64,000 nt of DNA from Collinsella aerofaciens. Lineage in GTDB: Bacteria > Actinomycetota > Coriobacteriia > Coriobacteriales > Coriobacteriaceae. This document shows, one piece after another, positions 35,042 to 44,200 of the stretch. Positions within the stretch are counted from its first letter, which is position 1, and each line of letters opens with the position of its first letter. Location of the stretch: positions 1-64,000 of the forward strand of contig NZ_SPFO01000001.1 in the NCBI RefSeq assembly GCF_005845035.1, read 5' to 3'. The notes beneath the pieces are model-generated. The model was not told the origin of the DNA and made no database searches. It saw nothing but the letters and a program-made list of their open reading frames with translations. The translations under genes and the position numbers were made by a program.

Positions 35042-36319
35042 ATGTACGATACGGGATCGACAACGTTTATGCTCATCTGCACTATGCTCGTGTTTTTAAT
35101 GACACCGGGTCTGGCGTTTTTCTATGGCGGCCTGTCCAGGCGCAAAAATGTCATCAACACCATGCTCATGTGCTTTGGCGCCATTGGTCTGGTTGGTGTG
35201 CTGTGGATTGTTGCCGGCTGGTCGCTGGCCTACGGCGGCGACGGTTCCAGCCCGTTTATTGGAGGCCTTGACCAGCTACTGTGCCTTCCGGTGCTCAACC
35301 AGGTGCTGCAGGCGGCCGAGGGCAATGCCACTGACAGCGCCGTCTACCCTCAGATCATCAACATCGCCTTTCAGATGGCATTTGCCATGATCACTGCTGC
35401 TATCGTCACGGGCAGCCTGGCCGGCCGTGTTAAGTTTGGTGCCATGACGGCCTTCCTGGGCATTTGGCTGCTTGTGGTCTATGCGCCGCTTGCCCACATG
35501 GTTTGGGGCGGCGATGGCTCCTTTATCGGTGACATTATCGGCGCACTCGACTTTGCCGGCGGCGACGTGGTGCACATTTCGTCCGGTCTTACGGGCCTGA
35601 TTCTCTGCTTAATGCTCGGCCGTCGTCGTGGCTTTGGCATGGTGAGCTACCGTCCGCATAACGTGCCGTTTGTGGCGCTGGGCGCCGGCCTGCTTTGGTT
35701 TGGCTGGTTTGGCTTTAACGGCGGCAGCGAGTTTAAGGCCGACGCCGTGGCGGCACTCGCCATCCTCAACACCGTGACGGCCAGCGCGGCGGGCATGGTC
35801 TCGTGGCTTGCCGTCGAGCGCGTGCACACCGGTCGCCCCACGCTGGTGGGTGCCAGCACCGGTTTGGTTGCGGGCCTTGTGGTGGTCACGCCGGGTGCGG
35901 GATTTGTCGAGCCGTGGGCGGCGCTGGTTATGGGCTTGATCGTATCGCCTGTCTGCTACCTGGCCATCAGCCATCTTAAGACCAAGTTCGGCTACGACGA
36001 TGCGCTCGACGCGTTCGGTTGCCATGGTATCGGCGGCATCCTGGGCGGCGTGCTCACGGGCCTGTTCTGCGTGCCGGAGCTCTCGTGGACCGGTAAGGGT
36101 GGTCTGTTCTACACGGGCGACGTGTCGCTGCTCATCTCGCAGATTTTGGGCATTGTGGTGACGGTCGCTATTGTGCTGGTGCTCGACTTGGTAATCGCCG
36201 CGGTGGTCAAGGCGCTGTTCCACGGCAGTCTGCGTGTGGACGAGGCAGACGAGGCGCTGGGCCTGGATGCGAGTCAGCACGGCGAGAGCGCCTACCCTTC
36301 GTTCTCCGGACTCGATTAG
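35042..36319 (+). CDS. amt: Ammonium transporter
   Basis: 425 aa from the ATG at 35042 with AGGGGGAG upstream. Eleven-helix Amt/MEP/Rh channel: TPGLAFFYGGLSRRKNV at the start, PLAHMVWGGDGSF, the signature region FAGGDVVHISSGLTGL, LLWFGWFGFNGGSE and, later, DAFGCHGIGGILGGVLTG with the pore histidine. It moves ammonium or ammonia into the cell. Its 3' end is followed by a PII gene, the usual amt-glnK arrangement, though a palindrome sits between them. Confidence 0.96.
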   Translation: MYDTGSTTFMLICTMLVFLMTPGLAFFYGGLSRRKNVINTMLMCFGAIGLVGVLWIVAGWSLAYGGDGSSPFIGGLDQLLCLPVLNQVLQAAEGNATDSAVYPQIINIAFQMAFAMITAAIVTGSLAGRVKFGAMTAFLGIWLLVVYAPLAHMVWGGDGSFIGDIIGALDFAGGDVVHISSGLTGLILCLMLGRRRGFGMVSYRPHNVPFVALGAGLLWFGWFGFNGGSEFKADAVAALAILNTVTASAAGMVSWLAVERVHTGRPTLVGASTGLVAGLVVVTPGAGFVEPWAALVMGLIVSPVCYLAISHLKTKFGYDDALDAFGCHGIGGILGGVLTGLFCVPELSWTGKGGLFYTGDVSLLISQILGIVVTVAIVLVLDLVIAAVVKALFHGSLRVDEADEALGLDASQHGESAYPSFSGLD

Positions 36320-36427
36320 CAGCTTCCCCAAGCACCGCACCTCGGCCTTCAATCGTCGTTTGCGTACCTTAAGTACGCGGCACTCCTCTTTCAGGCCGAT
36401 CTGCGGCACTTGGGAAACCTGCTAAGA
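36319..36427. repeat. Complex palindrome between amt and PII genes
   Basis: Nested imperfect arms: TAGCA/TGCTA, TTCCC/GGGAA, AAG/CTT, then CCGC/GCGG and CGGCCT/AGGCCG, with an inner GCGTAC-cttaa-GTACGC. Asymmetric loops separate the stems. It could attenuate transcription into the PII gene or stabilise the amt message. No T-run. Confidence 0.7.
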
Positions 36428-36533
36428 CCTGTTAGTTGCACTTATCTGATCTACAAGGTTGGTCTGTGGCACCTGGAAAACCCGTGCCATGTGAGGGACA
36501 ATTCATTTCTTTTTTTGAAGAGAGGAATTCACT

Positions 36534-36872
36534 ATGAAGAAGATTACGGCGATTGTTCGTGCCGAGAAGCTTGAGGTTCTTAAAGACGCGCTGTTTGCTG
36601 CCGATGTCCGCGGCATGACTATCAACCAGGTGCAGGGCTGCGGTGCGCAACATGGCTGGAAGGAATACGTGCGCGGCAACGAGTTGCTTGTCAACACGAT
36701 CCCTAAGGTGCAGTTCACCCTCATCTGCGCCGACGAGCACGTCGACGGCATTGTCGAGATTATCTCCAACGCCGCCCGCACCGGCGCCGTTGGAGACGGC
36801 AAGATTTGGGTCGAGCCGGTCGAGGAAGTTATCCGCATTCGTACCGGCGAACACGGTCCCGCCGCGGTGTAG
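36534..36872 (+). CDS. glnK: PII signal-transduction protein, atypical T-loop
   Basis: 112 aa, collinear with E. coli GlnB. MKKITAIVRAEKLEVLKDAL begins it and the C-terminal motif KIWVEPVEEVIRIRTGE is intact. In the T-loop, residues 46 and 51, tyrosines in E. coli, are valine and leucine (EYVRGNELLVN), so uridylylation or adenylylation at Tyr51 is impossible. R47 and K58 are kept. Binding of ATP/ADP and 2-oxoglutarate and blockage of Amt are expected; the modification layer is absent. AAGAGAGG lies before the ATG. Probably co-transcribed with amt. Confidence 0.92.
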   Translation: MKKITAIVRAEKLEVLKDALFAADVRGMTINQVQGCGAQHGWKEYVRGNELLVNTIPKVQFTLICADEHVDGIVEIISNAARTGAVGDGKIWVEPVEEVIRIRTGEHGPAAV

Positions 36873-36946
36873 AATCGACCGTCTACCATCCGCAACGTTA
36901 AAATGCTGCAATGAGGCACAAGACTTGCGTTGTGGATGGACGGATT

Positions 36947-37609
36947 ATGGGTCGTAATAAATATCCCGAGGAGACTGTCGCGAAGATTCTCGATGCGGCG
37001 CTGGAGCTATTCTGCGTACAGGGTTATGAGGGGACGAGCATTCAAGACATCGTCGACCGCCTCGATGGCATGACCAAGGGTGCTGTCTATCATCACTTTA
37101 AGAGCAAAGAGGAGATTTTCAACGCCGCATTTGATCGGGCAACGGCTCCGATTGCTGAGCACCGTCGCGCGACACTCGGTGCTGGCAATATGACGGGAGC
37201 TCAAAAGCTCAAACGACTTTATGCGCCCGAGTCCATCGTTCCGCAAATCGAGCTATGGGCTCGCATGCATCCTGCGGCAGATCCGGTAAAAAGCTCGCGG
37301 CTGCTGGCGATGCAGTACCAAGGTTCGTTTGACGAGTCGGCCGATGGCAATCTCTTGCCAGTAATCGAGGAGGGCATCGCCGACGGCTCCATTGCGTGCG
37401 AATGCCCGCGCGAAGCAGCGGAGGCCGTATCGTTGTTAGCGAATCTTTGGCTGCTGCCATTGTTCCGTCCGCTCGAGCCCAAGGAGCGAATGCTTGCTCG
37501 CGCACAATGTTTGGCGCAGATGGCGGCCGCGGTGGGGCTTGATTTGGGTAATGAAGTGCTCCAGACAACGGCCCAGATTTGGGACGTATGGAACCGTGCC
37601 GGGTGGTAA
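36947..37609 (+). CDS. TetR-family repressor
   Basis: 220 aa from the ATG at 36947; the frame opens at 36911 but the ATG gives the typical MGRNKYPEETVAKILDAALE start. Helix-turn-helix: SIQDIVDRLDGMTKGAVYHHFKSKEEIF (about 26-53). The ligand domain is unassigned. The adjacent MFS gene, with two operator-like palindromes between them that share the ACC/ACT-AAC-GGT/AGT spacing, indicates that it represses that exporter and itself. Confidence 0.9.
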   Translation: MGRNKYPEETVAKILDAALELFCVQGYEGTSIQDIVDRLDGMTKGAVYHHFKSKEEIFNAAFDRATAPIAEHRRATLGAGNMTGAQKLKRLYAPESIVPQIELWARMHPAADPVKSSRLLAMQYQGSFDESADGNLLPVIEEGIADGSIACECPREAAEAVSLLANLWLLPLFRPLEPKERMLARAQCLAQMAAAVGLDLGNEVLQTTAQIWDVWNRAGW

Positions 37610-37610
37610 T

Positions 37611-37631
37611 ATAGATACCAACGGTATGTAA
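37611..37631. promoter_or_regulatory. Operator-like palindrome, site 1
   Basis: ATAGATACC-AAC-GGTATGTAA. It has the same AAC centre as the perfect palindrome at 37674 and differs from it at a few positions. It lies at the 3' end of the tetR gene, upstream of the terminator. Confidence 0.6.
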
Positions 37632-37642
37632 TTGATTTGTGA

Positions 37643-37664
37643 GGGTAGCCACGGCTGCCCTTTT
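37643..37664 (+). terminator. tetR terminator
   Basis: GGGTAGCC-ac-GGCTGCCC with one G-U pair, followed by TTTTC. Confidence 0.65.
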
Positions 37665-37673
37665 CAAGTCATT

Positions 37674-37698
37674 AAATACATACTAACAGTATGTATTT
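37674..37698. promoter_or_regulatory. Operator for TetR, site 2
   Basis: A perfect 25-bp palindrome AAATACATACT-AAC-AGTATGTATTT, 13 bases from the MFS start codon, overlapping where the promoter and ribosome-binding region should be. Binding here would block exporter expression. Confidence 0.78.
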
Positions 37699-37710
37699 GG
37701 GGGCAGGCTT

Positions 37711-38973
37711 ATGGCTGGGATGCGAAGAATTAGCGTTTCATTGGCGCCAAAAACAGTGCGATCTATCAGGCTATTTGGTCTTCTTGTTGCACAGCTGTGT
37801 GCGTATTCGATGCTGTCGGCACTGTGCTTTGCGTGCCCGCTTTACTTGTTCGATTGCAGCGGCTCCTCAACGTTATATGGCGCCGTCGCGGCGATAGCGT
37901 TCATACCGGGCGTGCTCGCGACTCCGGTTGGCGGGATTTTGGCGGATCGGGGAAGACATCGCGGGGTTCTTGTGGTACTCGGCATTGTTCTGATGGCTGC
38001 ATCACTGCTGTTTATCCCCATGAAGCGTTCGCTGCCTCTTGCGGTTGTCGTGGCAGCAATGCTTTGCGTCCAATATGGCATCCAATCGCTGCTGAAACCG
38101 ATGCTTCAAATTGAGGCGGTGCGCATGACGGGCCAAGAAAAGGTTGAGCGTGCCACTGCGTTGGTCTCGCAGATAATCATGATGAGCAATATCTTGGGGC
38201 CTGTAGTCGGGACGGCAGTCTATGGGTGCTTTGGTATCGATACTCTATGCGAAACCGCGGCGTTGACGTTTACGATTTCAGCCCTGCTGTTCGGGGGCGC
38301 ACTCAAGCAAAATGCCTCATCTGAAACGATGGGAGACGGCGCGACTCGTACGACACGCCGAAACGATTTTCGGGAGTTGATTCGGTATCTGTCTCAAAAC
38401 TCATCATTGCTCGTTGTGTTTTTGATTGCGGCTATTTTGAACCTTGCGTTAGTTGGGTTAACGATTGGTGCTCCCGTTATTGTTGCAAAGCATCTCGGAA
38501 TGCAGTCATCCTTTGTTGGGATTATTGAGGTGGCTATGGGCTTAGGTGGTCTTGTCGGCAGTGGTTTGGTCGGTATTTGGCCGCATCGTTTTTCCTTCAA
38601 GGGCATATGTCGATATGTTGCGATGATCTGTTTAGGAGTCGTACCGATTATTGTCACGCTACTGAGCGGTCCTAACGAATTTGCGTTTGTCGCGCTTGCG
38701 GCTGGCTCGGCATGGGTCATGGCGTGGGCAAGCGTTACATCGGTTGAAGTCGTTTCATTCGTTCAGCGGTCAGCGCCAAAGGAACTCTGCGGAAAAGTGC
38801 TGGCACTCGTTTACATGGCGCTTTCCTGCGCAACGCCTATTGGCCAATTGGTTTACGGGCTCGCATATGATCGATGGACTCCGGCGATTGTATTCGCAGG
38901 AATGTTGGCGGTGCTGACGTTGATGACAGCGCTGTTTTATCGGCTGAAAAGTCGCTTATGGCGAATGTCTTAA
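37711..38973 (+). CDS. MFS transporter
   Basis: 420 aa, twelve predicted hydrophobic segments. Motif A-like GGILADRGRHRGVLVVLG after helix 2; the second half repeats with GGLVGSGLVGIWPHRFS. It resembles drug/macrolide exporters of the major facilitator group. It is under a TetR regulator with two operators, so inducible efflux is expected; the substrate is unknown. Third-position GC appears lower than in neighbours, particularly in the second half, which suggests horizontal acquisition. Confidence 0.88.
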   Translation: MAGMRRISVSLAPKTVRSIRLFGLLVAQLCAYSMLSALCFACPLYLFDCSGSSTLYGAVAAIAFIPGVLATPVGGILADRGRHRGVLVVLGIVLMAASLLFIPMKRSLPLAVVVAAMLCVQYGIQSLLKPMLQIEAVRMTGQEKVERATALVSQIIMMSNILGPVVGTAVYGCFGIDTLCETAALTFTISALLFGGALKQNASSETMGDGATRTTRRNDFRELIRYLSQNSSLLVVFLIAAILNLALVGLTIGAPVIVAKHLGMQSSFVGIIEVAMGLGGLVGSGLVGIWPHRFSFKGICRYVAMICLGVVPIIVTLLSGPNEFAFVALAAGSAWVMAWASVTSVEVVSFVQRSAPKELCGKVLALVYMALSCATPIGQLVYGLAYDRWTPAIVFAGMLAVLTLMTALFYRLKSRLWRMS

Positions 38974-39081
38974 GGCACTGGGGCACCGTGAATTTGTGGA
39001 GGCAGTGGCACGTCGCGCCGGGACGCCATTGTTTGGGCACGCCCGTTCTCGTCTACAATATCGTGCAGACGAAGGAGAGGC

Positions 39082-39945
39082 ATGCCCATGATCAAGATGT
39101 TTGCGAGTGACTTAGACGGAACGCTGCTGAACGCCCTGCACGAGGCGGATGGGACCATCCGCCGCGCCATTCGCGAGCTGACCGAGGCTGGCCTGCATGT
39201 GGTTCCCGCGACCGGACGCTCGACGCTGCCGATCGGCGAGCATGGCTTTACGGGCCTGGCGCTTGACGCCTGCTGCTCCAATGGATCAATCGTGCGCGAC
39301 AGTCATGGCGAGGTGCTCAAAACCTGGACCATCGATCCGCAGGTTACCGAGGAGCTGCTCAAGGCATTCCCGGGCATTTGCTTTGATTGCTCCACACCCG
39401 ATGGCATGTTCTCGAGTGGGTCGTTCGAGATGCACCAGGCGGGCTTTAAAAAGGACAGCCCCATCAAGCGTATTGTGATGCGCGGCATGCGTGTGCGCGG
39501 CGGGTATCACGAGGAACAGTATTTCGACCAGTCGATCGGCGACATCCTGCGCCACGATGTGTGCAAGATCAACTGCCGCGTGACCTCGCCCGAGCTGGAG
39601 CGCGACCTTAAGGCGTATTTGGCCGAGCGCTCGGACCGCGTGGTCAACGCGCCGTTCGATCCGGTGATGTTCGAAATCACGGACGTGGCGTGCAACAAGG
39701 GCGAGAGCGTGGCCTGGCTGGCGGGCTACTACGGCATTGCCGAGAACGAGGTCGCGGTCTACGGCGACGGCGGCAACGACATCGCCATGCTCAAGCGTTT
39801 CCGCCACAGCTACGCGACCAAAAACGCAAGCGATGCAGCTAAGGCCGCCGCGAGCGCGACCATCGGCAGCTGCATGGTCCACGCCGTCCCCAAACACATG
39901 CTCGCCACCATGCGCAAGCAAAACTCCCGCACTGTCATCGAATAA
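39082..39945 (+). CDS. Cof-type HAD phosphatase
   Basis: 287 aa. D10 and D12 in SDLDGTLLN start the HAD site, with TGRS in motif II, K near 205-210 in DVACNKGESVAWLAGYYG and the acidic motif IV VYGDGGNDIAML. The cap domain lies between residues 85 and 190. Such proteins hydrolyse sugar phosphates, nucleotides or cofactors such as FMN or PLP. AAGGAG precedes the ATG. The gene ends directly at a family C hairpin. Confidence 0.92.
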   Translation: MPMIKMFASDLDGTLLNALHEADGTIRRAIRELTEAGLHVVPATGRSTLPIGEHGFTGLALDACCSNGSIVRDSHGEVLKTWTIDPQVTEELLKAFPGICFDCSTPDGMFSSGSFEMHQAGFKKDSPIKRIVMRGMRVRGGYHEEQYFDQSIGDILRHDVCKINCRVTSPELERDLKAYLAERSDRVVNAPFDPVMFEITDVACNKGESVAWLAGYYGIAENEVAVYGDGGNDIAMLKRFRHSYATKNASDAAKAAASATIGSCMVHAVPKHMLATMRKQNSRTVIE

Positions 39946-39974
39946 TGTGACAAAGGGACAGTCCCTTCGTCACA
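39946..39974. repeat. Palindromic element, family C copy 9
   Basis: TGTGACAAAGGGAC-AG-TCCCTTCGTCACA directly after the HAD stop codon. Stem sequence is different from the main C copies but the AAAGGGACAG core is shared. Confidence 0.72.
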
Positions 39975-39992
39975 GGGGTCTGTGTGCTTGGA

Positions 39993-40012
39993 ATACGAAC
40001 ATATATTCGTAT
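39993..40012. promoter_or_regulatory. AT-rich palindrome upstream of the small peptide gene
   Basis: ATACGAA-CATATA-TTCGTAT followed by ATATAACT, which could serve as a -10 region. It may be an operator for the peptide transcript. Confidence 0.45.
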
Positions 40013-40099
40013 ATATAACTAGGCTCTGGTAGAATCGGTATCGTTGACGGCAGTTCCATGTGCCGGGCAACGCCCTCCATCTGATGGGAGGTGATGCCC

Positions 40100-40225
40100 A
40101 TGACCGATCTGATTGATTTTGTGAGACTTCTGACCGCTTTGGTCTCGTTCTTCACAGCGCTCGTCGGGCTTTCCGAGGCACTCAAGCAACGTTCGAAGCA
40201 ACGTAAAAGGGGTCGCCGCCGCTAA
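40100..40225 (+). CDS. 41-residue hydrophobic/cationic peptide
   Basis: 41 aa from the ATG at 40100, which has GGGAGGTG eight bases upstream; an ATG at 40094 is too close to that site. Residues 4-27 form one hydrophobic helix (LIDFVRLLTALVSFFTALVG), and the tail is KQRSKQRKRGRRR with ten basic residues. The ribosome-binding site is inside a hairpin CCTCCAT-ctg-ATGGGAGG, and a terminator overlaps the 3' end. Size, topology and sequestered start resemble type I toxins or small membrane-active peptides. An antisense RNA is not identified. Function is inference. Confidence 0.6.
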   Translation: MTDLIDFVRLLTALVSFFTALVGLSEALKQRSKQRKRGRRR

Positions 40226-40239
40226 GGCGTTGACCCCTT
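40207..40239. terminator. Terminator overlapping peptide 3' end
   Basis: AAGGGGTC / GACCCCTT arms with GCC/GGC inner pairing, spanning the last codons of the peptide gene. The T-run is short (CTTAATCC). Confidence 0.6.
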
Positions 40240-40376
40240 AATCCAAGCAACGGCGCTGTCCAGCTTTCCAGAACTTGGGCTGCCGTCGACACTATTCTAC
40301 CCACGAATGACATTTTGGACAATCGGTAATGCCGCTCTAAAAGCCTGGCACAACCGGCACAACCTAGGCGGTCGCT

Positions 40377-40411
40377 GGATGTGACAAAGAGGCTGCCCCT
40401 TCGTCACATCC
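40377..40411. repeat. Palindromic element, family C copy 10 (variant)
   Basis: GGATGTGACAAAGaGGc-TG-ccCCTTCGTCACATCC. The stem resembles copy 9 (GTGAC/GTCAC) while the core is altered. It lies in the 275-bp gap before the second TetR gene, which otherwise shows nothing I can assign. Confidence 0.65.
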
Positions 40412-40500
40412 CAAATATTGCCTTTACGTGTTGATGCACACGGTGTGCAATAATACTCGCACTGTGCAATAGCGCACAGGCTGAGTAACAAGGAGGACGC

Positions 40501-41211
40501 TTGTCCCAGCTCGAGAAATGCGATCGCCGGTCCCTTCGCTCGCAGCGTGCCCTTCGCCAGGCGCTTGCCAGCGAGCTTGCCGAAAGCGGCGATCTTTCGC
40601 GCATTAACGTCGCGTCGCTCACCGAGCGCGCCGGTCTTACGCGCCGCACGTTCTATTCGCACTACCGCGATATCCCCGACTTTATCAGCCAGATCGAGAA
40701 CGGCCTGCTTGCCGAGATTCGCGAGCGGGTTGAGCTTATCACCGCAGCTCAATTACCCGATCTTTACCGCAATATCGACGAGCTCGAGCCGGCACCCGGT
40801 TCGGTTGAGCTGCTTCGCTATCTTGCGGCTAATCGCGACCTTATCGGGGCCCTGCTGGGCCCGGGCGGCGACCCCGCCTTTATTAAAAAGATCATCGATA
40901 CCGCACGCGAGGCCGTGGTGCCGCGTGCACAGACGGGCATTTTGGGCTTGGCGCTGGGCACCTTCTTTGACTACTACGTCACCTATGTCGTGAGTGCCGA
41001 GGTCGGCATGATCCAACGTTGGTTTGAGCGTGACCTTTCCGAATCGCCCGAGACCATGGCGCGCATTATGACGGTCATCGCTTTTGTGCGCCCTGGTGAC
41101 CTGTACGGCCAACCCATCGATATCAACGTGCCGGAATACGGCATGAAGCTATTGAATCTGCAGCTCGAGGATGCGGTCGACACCACCGCAACCGTCGAGT
41201 CCAACAACTAA
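40501..41211 (+). CDS. TetR/AcrR-family regulator
   Basis: 236 aa from a TTG start with AAGGAGGA upstream. Helix-turn-helix: INVASLTERAGLTRRTFYSHYRDIPDFI (about 35-62). The C-terminal domain has an Asp/Pro-rich loop and hydrophobic helices typical of TetR_C-type ligand domains. It is 11 bp upstream of the giant activase gene with the same orientation, so the two are likely one transcript and it may regulate that gene. Confidence 0.88.
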   Translation: MSQLEKCDRRSLRSQRALRQALASELAESGDLSRINVASLTERAGLTRRTFYSHYRDIPDFISQIENGLLAEIRERVELITAAQLPDLYRNIDELEPAPGSVELLRYLAANRDLIGALLGPGGDPAFIKKIIDTAREAVVPRAQTGILGLALGTFFDYYVTYVVSAEVGMIQRWFERDLSESPETMARIMTVIAFVRPGDLYGQPIDINVPEYGMKLLNLQLEDAVDTTATVESNN

Positions 41212-41222
41212 GAGGAGAGACA

Positions 41223-44200
41223 ATGAGCAAACTCGTCGAGGGCATTAAGGACCGAATGGTCGCTGCCGCGCGTGAGGCTGCACCCGCCGTGGTGGACGCC
41301 GCGCAGAAGGCGGCGACCGCGGCTGCCGAGAAAGTTGCTGAGGCAGTTGCCGATGCCAAGAACGTGGCAGGGGAGACGTCCGTCGTCAGCGAGCCCGCCA
41401 CCGCCGCTGAGCCCGTAGCCGCCGCCCAGGCCCCCGAAGGCGCGATCTTCAACCCCGAGAACGCCCGCGGCAACCTGCACCTGGGCATCGACGTGGGCTC
41501 CACCACCGTCAAACTTGCCGTGCTCAACGACGACAACCAGATCGTCTACGCTAAGTACCAGCGCCACCACACCGACGTTCGCGCCTGCGCCCGCGACCTG
41601 TTCGAGGGCGCTGCGACCGTGCTGCCGACGGCCCAGATGACCTGCGCCATTACCGGCTCGGGCGGCCTGCTGCTGTCCCAGTGGCTCGACCTGGAGTTTG
41701 TCCAGGAGGTCATCGCCAGCAAACGCGCCGTCGAGACCCTTATCCCGGCCACCGATGTTGCCATCGAGCTGGGTGGCGAGGACGCCAAGATCATCTACTT
41801 CGATAACGGCATCGAGCAGCGCATGAACGGCACCTGCGCCGGCGGTACGGGCGCGTTCATCGATCAGATGGCCACCCTGCTGCACACCGACGCGAGCGGC
41901 CTTAACGAGCTCGCGGCCAACGCCACCACCATCTATCCCATCGCCAGCCGCTGCGGCGTCTTTGCCAAGACCGACGTCCAGCCGCTGCTCAACGAGGGTG
42001 CCCGCCCCGAGGACGTGGCCGCTTCCATCTTCCAGGCCGTCGTGACCCAGACCATCTCGGGCCTGGCGTGCGGCCGTCCCATTCGCGGCAACGTCGCCTT
42101 CCTGGGCGGCCCACTGCAGTACCTCTCCGAGCTGCGCCACCGCTTCTACCTCACGCTCAACCTGGACGAGGAGCACCGTATCGTGCCCCAAAACGCCCAC
42201 CTGTTTGTGGCGAGCGGCGCCGCCATGGCGCACGAGTCCAACAAGCTCAGCACGTTCCCGCAGCTCATCGAGGCCATCGATGCCCTGGGTGACACGCAGG
42301 GTGCCGAGGTCGAGCGTCTGGATCCGCTCTTTGCCACCGACGAGGACTTTGCCGAGTTCAAAACCCGCCACGACCAGGAAGTCGTCCCCAAGGGCAAGCT
42401 CGAAGGCTACACCGGCCGCGTGTTCATCGGTATCGACGCCGGCTCCACCACCATGAAAGCCGCGCTCGTGGGTGAGGACGGTCAGCTGCTGCACACCTGG
42501 TACGGCAACAACAACGGCGACATCCTGGGCACGGCCAAGGTCATCATGGCCGATTTCTACAACCACATTCCCGCCGGCTGCACCATCGGCCACGTGACTA
42601 CCACGGGCTACGGCGAGGCGCTGCTCATCGAGGCCCTCAAGGCCGATTCCGGCGAGATCGAGACCGTTGCGCACCTGCGCGGCGCCAAGGCATTCCTGCC
42701 CGGTGTCGAGTTCATTCTGGACATTGGCGGCCAGGACATGAAGTGCCTGCGCGTCAAGGACGGCGTTATCGAGCACATCATGCTCAACGAGGCCTGCTCG
42801 TCGGGTTGCGGTAGCTTTATCGAGAGCTTCGCCGTCTCTATGAACATGGACGTGCGCGCGTTCGCCGATGCCGCCATCCATGCCAAGGCCCCGGTCGATT
42901 TGGGCAGTCGCTGCACGGTCTTTATGAACTCGCGCGTCAAGCAGGCGCAAAAGGAAGGCGCCACGGTGGGCGACATCGCGGCCGGCCTGTCCTATTCCGT
43001 CATCAAGAATGCCCTGTTCAAAGTCATTAAGCTGCGCGACCCCAAGGAGATCGGCAGCCAGGTGATCGTCCAGGGCGGCACCTTTATGTCCGATGCCACG
43101 CTGCGTGCGTTTGAGCAGCTCACTGGCGTTCACGCCGTGCGTCCCGACATCGCCGGCTGCATGGGCGCCTATGGTGCGGCCTTGCTCGCCCGCGATCGCG
43201 CCGGCGCCGACGGCACCTCGACCATCCTTTCGGCCGAGGACATCGCGCACCTTACCGTGACGCAAAAGCACGTCCGCTGCGGTCGCTGCTCCAACAACTG
43301 CCAGCTCACCGTCAACGATTTTGGCGGCGGTAGGCGCTTCATTACCGGTAACCGCTGCGAGAAGGGTGCCGGCCACAAAAAGCAAAAGACCGAGGCCCCC
43401 AACCTCTTCAAAAAGAAAAACGAGCTGCTCTTTAACCGCGAGGTGCTGAGCCCCGACGAGGCCCCGCGCGGCACCGTCGGCATCCCGCGCGCGCTCAACA
43501 TGTACGAGAACTACCCCTTCTGGCACGCGTTCTTTACGCGCTTGGGCTTTAGCGTACAGCTGTCCGACCAGTCGAGCAAGAAGACCTACCAGGCGGGCAT
43601 CGAGTCCATGCCGTCCGAGAGCGTGTGCTACCCGGCAAAGATGAGCCACGGCCATGTGATGAACCTCATCGACCGTGACGTCGACTTCATTTGGATGCCG
43701 TGCGTGCGCTGGGAGCGCAAGGAGGATCCGACCGCCGGCAACTGCTACAACTGCCCCATCGTCATGAGCTACCCCACGGCGCTGGCGCTCAATATCGACG
43801 AGATTCGCGAGCAGAACATCGAGTTCCTGTATCCGTTTGTGCCCTATCACGACAAGACCGAGCTCAAGCGCCGCCTGTACCAGGTGCTCGCCGTCGACCG
43901 CGTGGCCGATGCTGAGGCCGGTCGCGGTCGCGTGCGCGGTCCTAAAATCACGCGCTCCGAGGTTGATGCCGCCGTCAACGCCGCCTTCGAGGCCGATGCG
44001 CGCTTCCACGAGGATATCCAGACCATGGGCGAGGAGGCCCTTAAGTGGGTCGAGGACCACGGCGGCCACGGCATCGTACTCGCCGGCCGTCCCTACCATA
44101 ACGACCCCGAGATCAACCATGCCCTGCCCGAGCTTATCTCGAGCTTTGGCTTTGCGGTCTTTACCGAGGATTCGCTCGCGCATCTGGTGAAGCCCGAGCG

